Counted from the first letter of the stretch, positions 21,251 to 30,046 are shown. The stretch is DNA of 34,573 nt from Dehalococcoidales bacterium (GCA_023129255.1 JAGMCH010000092.1:1-34573), one strand, 5' to 3'. Program-made: numbers and translations. The notes: generated by a model not told the origin, from the letters alone.

Positions 21251-23542
21251 ATGCTGACCAAAGTAGAGAGATTAGCGAGGATAAGTGTGCGTGGGGTGGT
21301 GCAGGGAGTTGGCTTTAGACCCTTTATCTACCGGTTAGCTCAGGAGCACAACTTAAAGGGTTGGGTGCGCAATACCTCGGGCAATGTGGAGATTGAGGTG
21401 GAGGGAGACGAGGAAACCGTGGACAGCTTCCTGAGCGACCTTAAGACAGAAGCCCCTCCCATGGCTCGCATTGAAAATGTCGAGGTCACCTTCTATCCCA
21501 CCAAGGGTTATACCGAGTTCCAGATTGGGGAAAGTCTGAGTCGGGAGGGGCAATACCAGTTAGTGTCGCCGGATGTTGCCACCTGTGAGGACTGTAAGGC
21601 GGAGATTTTCTCAAGCGATGACCGCCGCTTCGGCTATCCCTTTACCAACTGCACCAATTGTGGTCCTCGATTTACTATCATTGAGGACATTCCTTATGAC
21701 CGCCCTAAGACTACCATGCGTGAGTTTGAGATGTGCCCCCAGTGTCAGCGGGAATACCATGACCCCCTAGACCGGCGCTTTCATGCCCAGCCCAATGCCT
21801 GCCCCCAATGCGGACCCAGCTTGGAGCTGGTTGATGGCGATGGCGAGCCTGTTGAGGGCGGTAACGTCATTGAGGCGGCAAGCGACCTGCTAAAAGCGGG
21901 GGGAATCTTGGCAGTCAAGGGTCTGGGCGGATTTCAGCTGGCTTGTGACGCCACCAGCGAAGAGGCGATAAATACCTTGAGAGCCAGGAAAAGGCGCTCG
22001 TCTAAACCTCTGGCGGTGATGATAGCCACCCTGGAAGATATTGAAAAACACTGCCTGGTATCCCCCGAGGAGAGAAAGCTCCTTGAGTCTCCCCAGTGCC
22101 CCATTGTGCTCCTCAGATGGAAGCACGGCTCTAATATCTCCCCAGCGGTAGCCCCAAATCTAAACTACCTGGGGGTCATGCTGCCCTATACCCCGTTGCA
22201 TCACCTGCTGCTAAAAGAGACCGGTCTGCCCTTGGTGATGACCAGCGGTAACCTCAGCGAGGAGCCTATTGCCAAGGATAACGATGAAGCCTTGACCAGA
22301 CTCAAGGGAATTGCCGATTATTTCCTGCTTCACAATCGGGGCATCTACGCCCGTTATGATGATAGCGTCTGTATGGTGGAGGGCGTGCCTCAGGTTATAA
22401 GGCGGGCGCGGGGCTATGCCCCATATCCCATTTTCCTTCCCTTCAAATCAAAACAGATTCTCGCCTGCGGGGCTGAGCTTAAGAATACCTTTTGCCTTAC
22501 CAAAGATGAGCATGCTTTCTTGAGCCAGCATATCGGCGATATGGAGAACGAGGAGACCCTGGAGCACTTTGAAAATACCATCGGGCTTTATAAAAAGCTA
22601 TTTCGCGTTGAGCCTGAGATTATAGCCTATGACATGCACCCGGAGTATCTTGCCACCAAATACGCTCTTGAGGCGGGGGCGAAGGAAAGTTTAAAACTTG
22701 TGCCGGTGCAGCACCATCATGCTCATATTGTAAGCTGTCTGGCGGAGAATAAGGTTGAGGGACCCGTCATCGGGGTCGCCTTTGATGGCACCGGATACGG
22801 CACCGATGGCACCATCTGGGGAGGGGAATTTCTGCTGGCTGACTGGAAAAATTTCAAACGGGTGGGGCATCTGGAATATGTGCCTCTGCCCGGGGGCGAA
22901 GTGGCGATAAAGAAGCCCTATCGGATGGCGTTAAGCTATCTTTATTCCTTGCTGGGCGAAGATTTCTCCCTGGAAGGTCTGCCCCTTAGTCGGCTTGAGT
23001 CCGCTGAGCTTGCCATAATAAAACAGCAGCTAAAGCGGGGGATAAATTCTCCGTTGACCTCCAGTGCTGGGCGACTTTTTGATGCTGTTTCTGCCTTAGC
23101 CGGGGTGAGGGGAGAGATAGACTACGAGGCTCAGGCAGCCATCGAGCTTGAGATGCTGGCTCCAGACGAGGTGGATGAATCAGCATCCTATCCCCTCTCC
23201 ATTGATGAGGAGGGGGGAATAGGGGTGGTGAAGTTAAAGGAGTTGTTCTCGGCGGTAGTCCAGGATGTCAGAAATCAAATTCCGCTGCCGGTAATATCGC
23301 TCAAGTTTCATAACACAGTGGCTCAAATAATCACCGAGATGTGTAAACTGATTGCCAGAGAGAGCGGTATAAATCAGGTGGCGCTGAGCGGGGGCGTGTT
23401 TCAGAACCGGCTACTATTAAAGCTGGCCACCGCTGCTTTGCAGAGAGAAGGTTTCAGTGTGCTCACTCATCACCTGGTGCCCGGCAACGACGGTGGCATT
23501 TCCCTGGGACAGGCGGTGATTGCCAATTTTGTCAGTATTTGA
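21251..23542 (+). CDS. hypF: Carbamoyltransferase HypF
   Basis: HypF makes the cyanide ligands of the Ni-Fe site from carbamoyl phosphate, passing the group to HypE. The 763-residue protein shows all domains. An acylphosphatase-like part (residues about 8-95) contains VRGVVQGVGFRPFIYRLA. Zinc fingers are at about 105-190 (CEDCKAEIF, CTNCGPRFTIIEDIPYDRP, CPQCQREY, CPQCGPSLEL). A YrdC-like domain is at about 205-390 (KGLGGFQLACDA, SGNLSEEPIA). A Kae1-like domain has the metal-binding HHHAHIVSC, followed by GVAFDGTGYGTDGTIWGGE and LSGGVFQNRLLL. Length and motifs are complete. It opens the hyp series, which is broken after it by the flavin-reductase cassette. Confidence 0.97.
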   Translation: MLTKVERLARISVRGVVQGVGFRPFIYRLAQEHNLKGWVRNTSGNVEIEVEGDEETVDSFLSDLKTEAPPMARIENVEVTFYPTKGYTEFQIGESLSREGQYQLVSPDVATCEDCKAEIFSSDDRRFGYPFTNCTNCGPRFTIIEDIPYDRPKTTMREFEMCPQCQREYHDPLDRRFHAQPNACPQCGPSLELVDGDGEPVEGGNVIEAASDLLKAGGILAVKGLGGFQLACDATSEEAINTLRARKRRSSKPLAVMIATLEDIEKHCLVSPEERKLLESPQCPIVLLRWKHGSNISPAVAPNLNYLGVMLPYTPLHHLLLKETGLPLVMTSGNLSEEPIAKDNDEALTRLKGIADYFLLHNRGIYARYDDSVCMVEGVPQVIRRARGYAPYPIFLPFKSKQILACGAELKNTFCLTKDEHAFLSQHIGDMENEETLEHFENTIGLYKKLFRVEPEIIAYDMHPEYLATKYALEAGAKESLKLVPVQHHHAHIVSCLAENKVEGPVIGVAFDGTGYGTDGTIWGGEFLLADWKNFKRVGHLEYVPLPGGEVAIKKPYRMALSYLYSLLGEDFSLEGLPLSRLESAELAIIKQQLKRGINSPLTSSAGRLFDAVSALAGVRGEIDYEAQAAIELEMLAPDEVDESASYPLSIDEEGGIGVVKLKELFSAVVQDVRNQIPLPVISLKFHNTVAQIITEMCKLIARESGINQVALSGGVFQNRLLLKLATAALQREGFSVLTHHLVPGNDGGISLGQAVIANFVSI

Positions 23543-23550
23543 GAGAGTTA

Positions 23551-23718
23551 AAGGGAGTTTAGCCCAGTTTTTAGAGAGAGTCTTCTTTCCCACCCTCCCA
23601 CCCAAGAGAGGTGAAACCTCTCTTCACTCTCCTTTCTGGGGGTGGGAAAGAAAGGAAGTTTAAGAGGGGCGAAGCCCATTTTGGGCGGGTGGGTATGGGA
23701 GGAAAAGGTTAAGTTAAA
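23551..23718. repeat. Hairpin repeat, copy C (left of flavin reductase gene)
   Basis: This is a short copy of the C/G-rich intergenic family and a direct repeat of 24311-24467. Shared pieces run in order: AGTTTTTAGAG, TCTTCTTTCCCACCCTCCCA, the hairpin AGAGAGGT-GAA-ACCTCTCT (23605-23623), CTCTCCTTTCTGGGGG, GGTGGGAAAGAAA and a GTTAA tail. It begins eight bases after the hypF stop. Confidence 0.8.
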
Positions 23719-23732
23719 CAGGGGGAGAAAAA

Positions 23733-24308
23733 ATGAAAAAGACAAAGATGGGGCCTCATCCGATGCTCTGGCCCCACCCCACGGTTCTGGTCGGGGCTGA
23801 TGTTGATGGTAAACCTGACTTCGCTGCTGTCGCCTGGACTGGTGTCGTCGCCGGCACCCCACCGGCCGTTTCCATCGCCCTGCAGCACCACCGCTACTCC
23901 CTTAAGGGCATCCGCCAGAACCTGACCTTCTCGGTCAACATTCCTTCCCGCGAACTGGTCAGGGAAACCGATTATTGTGGCATTATCTCCGGCGCTAAAA
24001 CGGACAAGGTAAGAGACTGCAAGTTCAAGGTCTTCTACGGCAAGACGGCTGGCGCCCCGCTTATCGAGCAGTGCCCCATTAATATTGAATGTGAAGTTCT
24101 GCACATTCTGAATATGGGGAGCCATGCCTTAGTCATCGGCAAGGTGGTTGAGACCCATGTCTCCGAGGACTGCCTGACCGACGGCCAGCCGGATATGAAT
24201 AAAGTCAGGCCATTTGTCTTTGTCCCTGGCAAATACTATGCTATCGGCGAGGCCTTCGCCGATGCCTTTAGCGTTGGTAAGGAGATTAAAAAGATTAAGG
24301 AGAACTAG
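23733..24308 (+). CDS. Flavin reductase-like (FMN split-barrel) protein
   Basis: This is a 191-residue protein of the flavin reductase-like domain family, which binds FMN in a split barrel and moves electrons between NAD(P)H or ferredoxin-type donors and flavin. Typical stretches are PTVLVGADVDGKPDFAAVAW, PPAVSIALQHHRYSLKGIRQ and TFSVNIPSRELVRETDYCG, with CEVLHILNMGSHALVIGKVV later. GGGGGAG precedes the ATG. It is not part of the standard hyp set: it sits between hypF and hypC, tightly bracketed by two direct copies of an intergenic repeat. It may be a later insertion that is now co-transcribed. Whether it serves the hydrogenase is unknown. Confidence 0.9.
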   Translation: MKKTKMGPHPMLWPHPTVLVGADVDGKPDFAAVAWTGVVAGTPPAVSIALQHHRYSLKGIRQNLTFSVNIPSRELVRETDYCGIISGAKTDKVRDCKFKVFYGKTAGAPLIEQCPINIECEVLHILNMGSHALVIGKVVETHVSEDCLTDGQPDMNKVRPFVFVPGKYYAIGEAFADAFSVGKEIKKIKEN

Positions 24309-24310
24309 GG

Positions 24311-24467
24311 AAGGGATTAGCCTAGTTTTTAGAGGGAGTCTTCTTTCCCACCCTCCCACCCGATAGAGGTTACACCTCTCTTTACTCTCCTTTCTGGGGG
24401 GTGGGGGAAGAGAGTTTTAGAGGCGCAGCCTATGGGGTTGGGTTGGGTGGGAAAGAAAAAGTTAAAA
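24311..24467. repeat. Hairpin repeat, copy D (right of flavin reductase gene)
   Basis: This is the partner of copy C in the same orientation, beginning two bases after the flavin reductase stop. Its hairpin is AGAGGT-TAC-ACCTCT (24365-24379); the C-rich lead and the CTCTCCTTTCTGGGGG segment match copy C closely. Confidence 0.8.
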
Positions 24468-24491
24468 TGGGGGGTAATCTAGGAGTTAGAT

Positions 24492-24722
24492 ATGTGTCTG
24501 GCTATACCAGCATTGATTAAATACATTGAGAATAAAGAGGCAGAGATTGAGATTGGAGGCATAACTCGCCGCATCAGCCTCTGGCTCACCCCTGAAGCTA
24601 GGGTAGGCGACTATGTACTGGTTCACACCGGCTATGCCATAAATGTCCTTGACCAAGAAGAGGCTGAAGAAACCTTAACGCTTTTGCGACAGATAGCGGA
24701 GCTGGCTGAGGAGGAAGGTTGA
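24492..24722 (+). CDS. hypC: Hydrogenase assembly chaperone HypC
   Basis: HypC carries the Fe(CN)2CO precursor with HypD and delivers it to the large subunit. It has 76 residues, the normal length. The protein starts MCLAIPALI, with the essential Cys2 exposed after removal of Met. The beta-barrel segments AEIEIGGITRRISLWLTPEA and GDYVLVHTGYAINVLDQEEA are typical. AGGAG lies six bases before the ATG. The stop codon overlaps the TTG start of hypD by four bases. It is the first gene after the flavin-reductase cassette. Confidence 0.97.
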   Translation: MCLAIPALIKYIENKEAEIEIGGITRRISLWLTPEARVGDYVLVHTGYAINVLDQEEAEETLTLLRQIAELAEEEG

Positions 24723-25813
24723 GGTTTATCTCTGAATTTCGGCGCTCTGAACTGGCTGAGGGCTTAATCTCCCAGATTCATCGCAAGTCCAGAACCCCCG
24801 CCCGTTTTATGGAGTTCTGCGGCGGTCATACCGTGACCATCTTCAGGTACGGCATCCGCCAGGTTTTGCCCCAGACCATTGATATGGTGTCGGGACCGGG
24901 GTGCCCTATCTGTGTTACCGCCAACGCTGACCTGGACAAGGCGATTGCCCTTTCCCGAATCCCAGATATAATCATCACTACCTTCGGCGATATGCTCAAA
25001 GTCCCCGGGAGCCGTTCCAGCTTGCAGCAGGTCAAAGCAGACGGTGCCGAGGTGCATACCGTATATTCCACCATGGATGCCCTCAAAATAGCCGAGGACA
25101 ACCCCGATAAGTCGGTGGTCTTTCTGGGAATCGGGTTTGAGACCACCGCCCCCACCATCGCCGCCTCCATCCTTCAGGCAGTGGAGAAGGGGATAGGGAA
25201 TTATTATGTCCTTTCTTTACATAAACTATGTCCGCCAGTAATTCGAGCGCTGCTTGATTCCGGTGAGGTCAAGCTTGACGGGCTTATCTGCCCCGGGCAT
25301 GTGAGCGCCATTATTGGCTCCCACCCCTGGGAGTTTATCGCCCGCGACTATGGCATCCCCTGCGTCGTCTCCGGCTTTGAGCCATTAGATATCCTGCAAT
25401 GCGTCGATATGCTAATAGCTCAAGTTGAAAATGGTGAATCACGGGTTGAAATCGCCTACCGGCGTGGGGTGCGCCCTGAGGGCAACCAGCAAGCGATGAG
25501 ACTCATGGAACAGGTATTTGAGCCTTCTCCTGCTCAGTGGCGGGGGATGGGGGAGATTCCCGATAGTGGCTTGAAGCTAAGGGAAAAGTATCAGCGCTTT
25601 GATGCTGAACTTGCCTTTGATATTGAACCCGGGCCTACCTCTGAGCCGGTGGGCTGTATCTGTGGCGACATCCTGCGCGGGGTTAGGACCCCGGCTGATT
25701 GCCGGCTCTTCGGCAAAGCCTGCATCCCGGAAAATCCAATAGGGCCGTGCATGGTCTCTTCCGAGGGCAGTTGCTCTGCCTATTACCTTTATGGAGGGAG
25801 TTTTGAAGGATAA
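24719..25813 (+). CDS. hypD: Hydrogenase formation protein HypD
   Basis: HypD is a 4Fe-4S protein on which, with HypC, the iron of the active site receives its CO and CN ligands. It has 364 residues. The conserved cysteine motifs are ARFMEFCGGHTVTIFRYGI near residue 30, SGPGCPICVTANADLD near residue 60, and PVGCICGDILRGVRTPADC near the C-terminus with further Cys residues that hold the cluster. The GFETTAPTIA and ICPGHVSAIIG stretches are also diagnostic. The start is TTG 24719, inside the end of hypC, with a GGAGGAAGG sequence just upstream. The end overlaps hypE. Confidence 0.96.
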   Translation: MRFISEFRRSELAEGLISQIHRKSRTPARFMEFCGGHTVTIFRYGIRQVLPQTIDMVSGPGCPICVTANADLDKAIALSRIPDIIITTFGDMLKVPGSRSSLQQVKADGAEVHTVYSTMDALKIAEDNPDKSVVFLGIGFETTAPTIAASILQAVEKGIGNYYVLSLHKLCPPVIRALLDSGEVKLDGLICPGHVSAIIGSHPWEFIARDYGIPCVVSGFEPLDILQCVDMLIAQVENGESRVEIAYRRGVRPEGNQQAMRLMEQVFEPSPAQWRGMGEIPDSGLKLREKYQRFDAELAFDIEPGPTSEPVGCICGDILRGVRTPADCRLFGKACIPENPIGPCMVSSEGSCSAYYLYGGSFEG

Positions 25814-26807
25814 AATCCTGCTCGCCCACGGTAGTGGCGGCAAGCTAGCCCACGAGCTGGTGGAGAAGAGTTTTGTTAAAGCCTTAGCCAATCCCCTTTT
25901 AGCCAAGCTCGATGACTCAGCCGTTTTTGACTTCAGCGGGAGGCTGGCTTTCACCACCGATAGCTATGTGGTCAGTCCCATCTTTTTCCCCGGCGGGGAC
26001 ATTGGCAAGCTGGCGGTCTGCGGCACTGTGAACGACCTGGCTATGTCCGGTGCTAAGCCACTCTATTTGAGCCTTTCCTTCATCATTGAGGAGGGGCTTC
26101 CCCAGAGTGAACTGGAACAAATCGTGGACTCGGTTCAGAAAGCAGCCGGGGAGGCGGGGGTGGAAATCATCACCGGAGACACCAAGGTGGTACATAGGGG
26201 CAGCGCCGATAAGCTGTTTATCAACACCGCCGGCGTGGGCATAATACCGGAGGGAATTGATATTTCTGGCGACAGGGCGAGACCGGGAGATAAGGTTATC
26301 TTAAGCGGGACTATCGGCGACCATGGAATTGCCGTAATAAGTCAGCGGGAGGGGATGAGCTTTTCCACAAAACTTGAGAGCGATTGTGCCCCACTTGGCG
26401 ACTTGGTAGCTGAAATGGTAAACGCCAGCCCCAATATCCATTGCCTGCGAGACCCAACCCGGGGAGGACTGGCTACCAGCCTAAACGAGCTAGCCAAGCA
26501 GTCAGGGGTGAGCATCAGGATTGAAGAGGAAAAGATTTCAGTGAGGGAGGAAGTCCTGGCTGCCTGCGAGATGCTTGGCTTTGACCCCCTTCATGTCGCC
26601 AACGAGGGCAAGCTGGTGGCTATAGTCCCGGACGGGGATGCCGATAAGGTTCTTAAAGCCATGCGAAAGAATAAATACGGCAAAAGTGCCGCCATTATTG
26701 GGGAGGTGAGAGCAGAAAAACCCGGACGGGTGGTAATGAAAACCGTTCTGGGAGCCTCCCGAATAGTTGATATGCTGGTTGGAGATTTACTACCCAGGAT
26801 TTGTTAG
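25803..26807 (+). CDS. hypE: Carbamoyl-dehydrating protein HypE
   Basis: HypE takes a carbamoyl group from HypF on its C-terminal cysteine and dehydrates it with ATP to a thiocyanate, the cyanide source. Signatures include KDKILLAHGSGGKLAHELVE, the ATP-binding DDSAVFDFSGRLAFTTDSYVV and GTVNDLAMSGAKPLYLS, GDTKVVHRG and LRDPTRGGLATSLNE. The protein ends PRIC, as required for chemistry on the final Cys. An in-frame ATG lies at 25791 but has no ribosome binding site; TTG 25803 follows GGAGGGAG at good spacing and gives the usual N-terminus, so it is preferred. The gene overlaps hypD by 11 bases. Confidence 0.96.
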   Translation: MKDKILLAHGSGGKLAHELVEKSFVKALANPLLAKLDDSAVFDFSGRLAFTTDSYVVSPIFFPGGDIGKLAVCGTVNDLAMSGAKPLYLSLSFIIEEGLPQSELEQIVDSVQKAAGEAGVEIITGDTKVVHRGSADKLFINTAGVGIIPEGIDISGDRARPGDKVILSGTIGDHGIAVISQREGMSFSTKLESDCAPLGDLVAEMVNASPNIHCLRDPTRGGLATSLNELAKQSGVSIRIEEEKISVREEVLAACEMLGFDPLHVANEGKLVAIVPDGDADKVLKAMRKNKYGKSAAIIGEVRAEKPGRVVMKTVLGASRIVDMLVGDLLPRIC

Positions 26808-26808
26808 A

Positions 26809-27150
26809 ATGCACGAACTGGCTATAACTCAAAGTATGCTCGACCTTGTTCTGGAACAGGCAGAGAAGGCTGAGGCTAAGAGCGTGGGCAAAATCAACCT
26901 GGTTATCGGGGGAATGACCGGGGTGGTTGGTGATTGCGTGCAGTTCTACTTTGGTTTCCTCAGCAAGGGGACATCGGCGGAGGGGGCGGCTCTTTCCTTC
27001 AAAGTAATTCCGACCACGGCTAAGTGCCGGGACTGCGATAAGCATTTTGAACTCAAGGAGTTTGATTGGACTTGCCCCTACTGTCAGAGTAATAATATGG
27101 AAATCGTCGCTGGCAAGGAACTCTTTGTCGAAAGCATTGAGGTGGAATAA
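26809..27150 (+). CDS. hypA: Hydrogenase nickel chaperone HypA
   Basis: HypA binds nickel and, with HypB, inserts it into the large subunit. The 113-residue protein begins MHELAITQSMLDLVLEQ, with the nickel ligand His2. Two CxxC pairs hold a structural zinc: Cys73/Cys76 and Cys89/Cys92 (CRDCDKHFEL and CPYCQSNN). The frame is open upstream into hypE, but the ATG at 26809, one base after the hypE stop, is required to place His2 correctly. hypB starts immediately after the stop codon with no gap. Confidence 0.96.
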   Translation: MHELAITQSMLDLVLEQAEKAEAKSVGKINLVIGGMTGVVGDCVQFYFGFLSKGTSAEGAALSFKVIPTTAKCRDCDKHFELKEFDWTCPYCQSNNMEIVAGKELFVESIEVE

Positions 27151-27807
27151 ATGGAAATAAAGGTGGTTAAAGACATTCTAGGCGCCAATGAGCAGATAGC
27201 GCAGAAAAACCGGCAGTTGTTTGATAGCAACCATGTGCTTGCGGTGAACCTGATGTCCTCGCCGGGCGCGGGCAAGACCAGCCTTATTTTGGAAACGATA
27301 AAGAGGCTAAAAGGGAAAACCAGAGTCGGCGTCGTTGAGGGTGATATTAGCTCAAGCCTGGATGCTGAAGCCATAGGTAAGGAAGGCGTGCCTGTGGTCC
27401 AGATAAATACCGGCGGGGAATGTCACCTTGATGCCAATATGACCTCTACTGCCCTGGGTAGCGTGCCGCTAAAGGATGTTGACCTGCTTCTTATCGAAAA
27501 TGTGGGCAATCTGGTCTGTCCTGCCGAGTTTGCCCTCGGCGAACATAAGAAGATTTTAATATCAAGCACTCCCGAAGGCGACGATAAGCCGTTTAAGTAT
27601 CCCTTGATGTTCCACGAGGCGGACGTGGTGCTGATAAATAAGATTGACCTTCTACCCTATCTGAAGTTTAATACCGATGCCTTTTCCCGGGCAATCAAGG
27701 GGATAAACCAAAAGGTGGAGATTTTCCCAATCTCTTGCACTACCGGCGAGGGGATTGAGAAATGGGTCTCCTGGCTTCTGACCCAGATGAGCCGGAGACA
27801 GAGCTAA
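27151..27807 (+). CDS. hypB: Hydrogenase nickel incorporation GTPase HypB
   Basis: HypB is the GTPase that drives nickel delivery by HypA. The 218-residue protein shows the P-loop MSSPGAGKTSLI at about residues 35-46, and the metal-binding dimer interface motif GGECHLDANM. Walker B-like VDLLLIENVGNLVCPAEF and the guanine-specific NKIDLLPYL follow. The N-terminus lacks both the CxxCGC high-affinity nickel site and a His-rich stretch found in some family members, so it is the short form. The last codons overlap, on the other strand, a remnant of a DUF169 gene. It ends the hydrogenase gene block. Confidence 0.96.
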   Translation: MEIKVVKDILGANEQIAQKNRQLFDSNHVLAVNLMSSPGAGKTSLILETIKRLKGKTRVGVVEGDISSSLDAEAIGKEGVPVVQINTGGECHLDANMTSTALGSVPLKDVDLLLIENVGNLVCPAEFALGEHKKILISSTPEGDDKPFKYPLMFHEADVVLINKIDLLPYLKFNTDAFSRAIKGINQKVEIFPISCTTGEGIEKWVSWLLTQMSRRQS

Positions 27808-27880
27808 AAGCGCAGACTTTCAGTATTGCCTGTGCCTGATTCACATCAACCGTAATAACCAGCGCATCCGGATATCTGAG
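27800..27880 (-). pseudogene. Remnant of a DUF169 gene
   Basis: Read on the minus strand, this frame gives LRYPDALVITVDVNQAQAIL then KVCAFSS. It aligns without gaps to the DUF169 core of the gene at 2977 (FEPDLLILTANTSQAEIVL then RAMCYST) and to both paralogues near 30-31 kb. A stop (27893-27895) lies just upstream in frame, and downstream similarity is lost inside hypB. Only about 27 residues remain. Confidence 0.65.
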
Positions 27881-27934
27881 TTCTCCTCTTCGTTACCACC
27901 AAGATAGAATCGCAGGAAAGGGAGGAGCCAGCTA

Positions 27935-27963
27935 TTGAAAGAGGCGGCTTGAGGGTATAGAAT
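27935..27963 (+). promoter_or_regulatory. Promoter of the enolase-superfamily gene cluster
   Basis: TTGAAA (27935-27940), 17 bases and TAGAAT (27958-27963) each match the consensus at five of six positions. The start would lie near 27970, giving a leader of about 45 bases with AAGGAGGA before the TTG start codon. Confidence 0.6.
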
Positions 27964-28015
27964 GGTGGCAAAGTGGAGGCTTTACGCGAAGGGGAATTCC
28001 ACAAGGAGGAGCAAA

Positions 28016-29188
28016 TTGCGTATCAGCAAAATAGAATGTATACCTCTCTCCTTACACTTTGCCAAACCAGTGGTAATGTCCGGAGGTGCTGAGGCGTGTT
28101 CTGATGTCATCCTGGTAAAGATGCACACTGATGAGGGTATTATGGGCATAGCCGAGTCCGGTGGCACATCCCCATGGTACATGGGTGAGAGCCAGGATTC
28201 TATTATGCACAATATTAACAGTGTCTTCGGGCCCAATATCCTCCTTGGTGAGGACCCCTTTAACATAGAGAAAATCGTGGCCAGGATGGATAGTGCTGCC
28301 AAGCGTAACACACAGGCAAAGGCAGTCATTGATTACGCCCTGCACGACATCATGGGCAAGGCACTGGGAGTTCCCGTCTATAAATTGCTGGGCGGTCTCT
28401 CCAACGAGAAGATACCGCTGGGCTTCGTGATGTCCTCGGGAACAAACGAAGAGGTGGCAGCCGAAGGCAGGATGCTGGTGAAAGCCGGCTTTCATTGTTT
28501 GAAGCTGAAAGTCGGTGCCCGGACAGATGAGGAGGACCTGGAGATGGTCGGGGCGCTTAGAGAAGCGGTAGGCAGTGGTGTCAAGATAATGATAGATGCT
28601 AATGGTGGCTGGCACTACAACCAGGCGCTAAACATTCTGAAGAAAGTGGCTAAATATGACATATTCATAGCCGAGCAACCCGTACCGTGGTGGGATATTG
28701 ATGGACTGGCACGCCTCCGCAAGAAGGTAGATATGCCGGTATTCGCCGACGAATCGGCGGCTGAGCTTAGTGACCTGATTCAGCTTATCCAAAAGGACGC
28801 CGTGGAAGGCTTTTTCCTCAAGATAGCCAAGGCAGGTGGAATACTGAAGTCCCAGAAGTGGATATCCATCGCCCAGGCGGCTGGCTTGCCCGTAATGTGC
28901 GGGTGTATGATTGACTCTGGAATTGGAGCGGCAGCTTCAGCCCACCTCATTGCCGCCACTGAGTGGATGAGCCGAATTGAACATGAGGCAATCGGGCCCC
29001 TTAACCTTTATAATCGGCCTGACACGGTTAACCCACCGATAAAGAATGACCTGGCGGTAAATGTCCCCAGATATGAGAACGGCTATCTCTATCCACCCGA
29101 TGGCCCGGGACTCGGGGTTGACCTCAATGAAGCCGCCGTACAGCAGCTGGCAACTCCGGGGAAGAGTCCAACGGTAATAAGTAGGTAG
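28016..29188 (+). CDS. Enolase-superfamily enzyme, mandelate racemase/muconate-lactonizing type
   Basis: Enzymes of this group remove a proton next to a carboxylate and then racemise, dehydrate or lactonise. The product has 390 residues. The catalytic Lys motif is LKLKVG (Lys163, Lys165). Metal ligands are Asp194 in MIDANGG, Glu220 in IAEQPVP and Asp245 in VFADES; Lys269/Lys272 in FLKIAKAGG lie on the other face, as in the MLE subgroup. The exact substrate (a sugar acid, dipeptide or muconate-like acid) cannot be read from sequence. TTG 28016 follows AAGGAGGA and is chosen over an upstream in-frame ATG at 27962, which lies within the promoter region. It leads a cluster with two SDR enzymes and an AOR. 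Confidence 0.88.
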   Translation: MRISKIECIPLSLHFAKPVVMSGGAEACSDVILVKMHTDEGIMGIAESGGTSPWYMGESQDSIMHNINSVFGPNILLGEDPFNIEKIVARMDSAAKRNTQAKAVIDYALHDIMGKALGVPVYKLLGGLSNEKIPLGFVMSSGTNEEVAAEGRMLVKAGFHCLKLKVGARTDEEDLEMVGALREAVGSGVKIMIDANGGWHYNQALNILKKVAKYDIFIAEQPVPWWDIDGLARLRKKVDMPVFADESAAELSDLIQLIQKDAVEGFFLKIAKAGGILKSQKWISIAQAAGLPVMCGCMIDSGIGAAASAHLIAATEWMSRIEHEAIGPLNLYNRPDTVNPPIKNDLAVNVPRYENGYLYPPDGPGLGVDLNEAAVQQLATPGKSPTVISR

Positions 29189-29269
29189 GTTAAAAATACA
29201 AATGGAAATTCAGCTCTATGAAGTTCATAAATCCCTGGCCGATTCAATCTAATGATAAGGAGATGAGTC

Positions 29270-30046
29270 ATGTTGCTGGCAAATAGAGTGGCTATTATCA
29301 CCGGGGGTGCTAGAGGAATCGGAAAGGGTATTGCTCTCAGGTTTGCCAGGGAAGGTTGCACCAGCGTCATCGCTGATTTACTGGTGGCGGAAGCCAACAA
29401 AACCGTAGCCGACATATCAAAGGAGGGGGGAAAGGGGCTGGCTATACAATGTGATGTCAGCGATAGTAAGCAGGTCAAGCACCTGGCAGATACAGTAATT
29501 GAGAAATATGGGAAAGTGGATATCCTGGTCAATAATGCTTCTTTCGGACCTCCCAGCCGCTCTTTCGCTGATATACCCGAAGACGAATGGGATAAAGTTA
29601 TAGCCGTAAGCCTGACGGGGGTTTTTCTCTGCTGCCAGGCGGTCATACCCCATATGAAGGCGAAGGGTTACGGCCGTATTATCAACATCTCGTCAGGCGT
29701 CGCTGTCTCTCCCGCCTTTCCCATGGCTCACTATGTTTCGGCTAAGGCTGGAGTCCTGGGGATGACGAGAGACCTAGCTCTTGAATTAGCCCCGCTAAAA
29801 ATCTGTGTTAACGCTATCCTGCCGGGACCGACTCGGACCGAGCTGTGGGACTCGGTTATTCCCCCCGATGCCGATAAAGACGCCTTTTTCACTGAGATGG
29901 GCGAAAAGATTGTCCCCATGAAGCGCGTCGGTACTCCGGAAGACATCGCCTCAGTGGCTTTATTTCTGGCCTCGGACCTATCGGCATTTGTTACCGGGGA
30001 ACGGATCAGCGTGGGCGGTGGGCTTCCCCTGAGATACCAGCGCTAA
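29270..30046 (+). CDS. SDR-family NAD(P)-dependent oxidoreductase
   Basis: This is a 258-residue classical short-chain dehydrogenase. The cofactor motif TGGARGIG is at residues 11-18, NNA at 88-90, and the catalytic Ser142, Tyr155 and Lys159 in SSGVAVSPAFPMAHYVSAK. The C-terminal LPGPTRTELWDS, RVGTPEDIASVALFLASD and VTGERISVGGG complete the fold. It should oxidise or reduce an alcohol/ketone pair. It lies 81 bases after the enolase-superfamily gene on the same strand, preceded by AAGGAGATG, and probably acts on the same carbon compound. A second, different SDR gene lies at 31783. Confidence 0.94.
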   Translation: MLLANRVAIITGGARGIGKGIALRFAREGCTSVIADLLVAEANKTVADISKEGGKGLAIQCDVSDSKQVKHLADTVIEKYGKVDILVNNASFGPPSRSFADIPEDEWDKVIAVSLTGVFLCCQAVIPHMKAKGYGRIINISSGVAVSPAFPMAHYVSAKAGVLGMTRDLALELAPLKICVNAILPGPTRTELWDSVIPPDADKDAFFTEMGEKIVPMKRVGTPEDIASVALFLASDLSAFVTGERISVGGGLPLRYQR

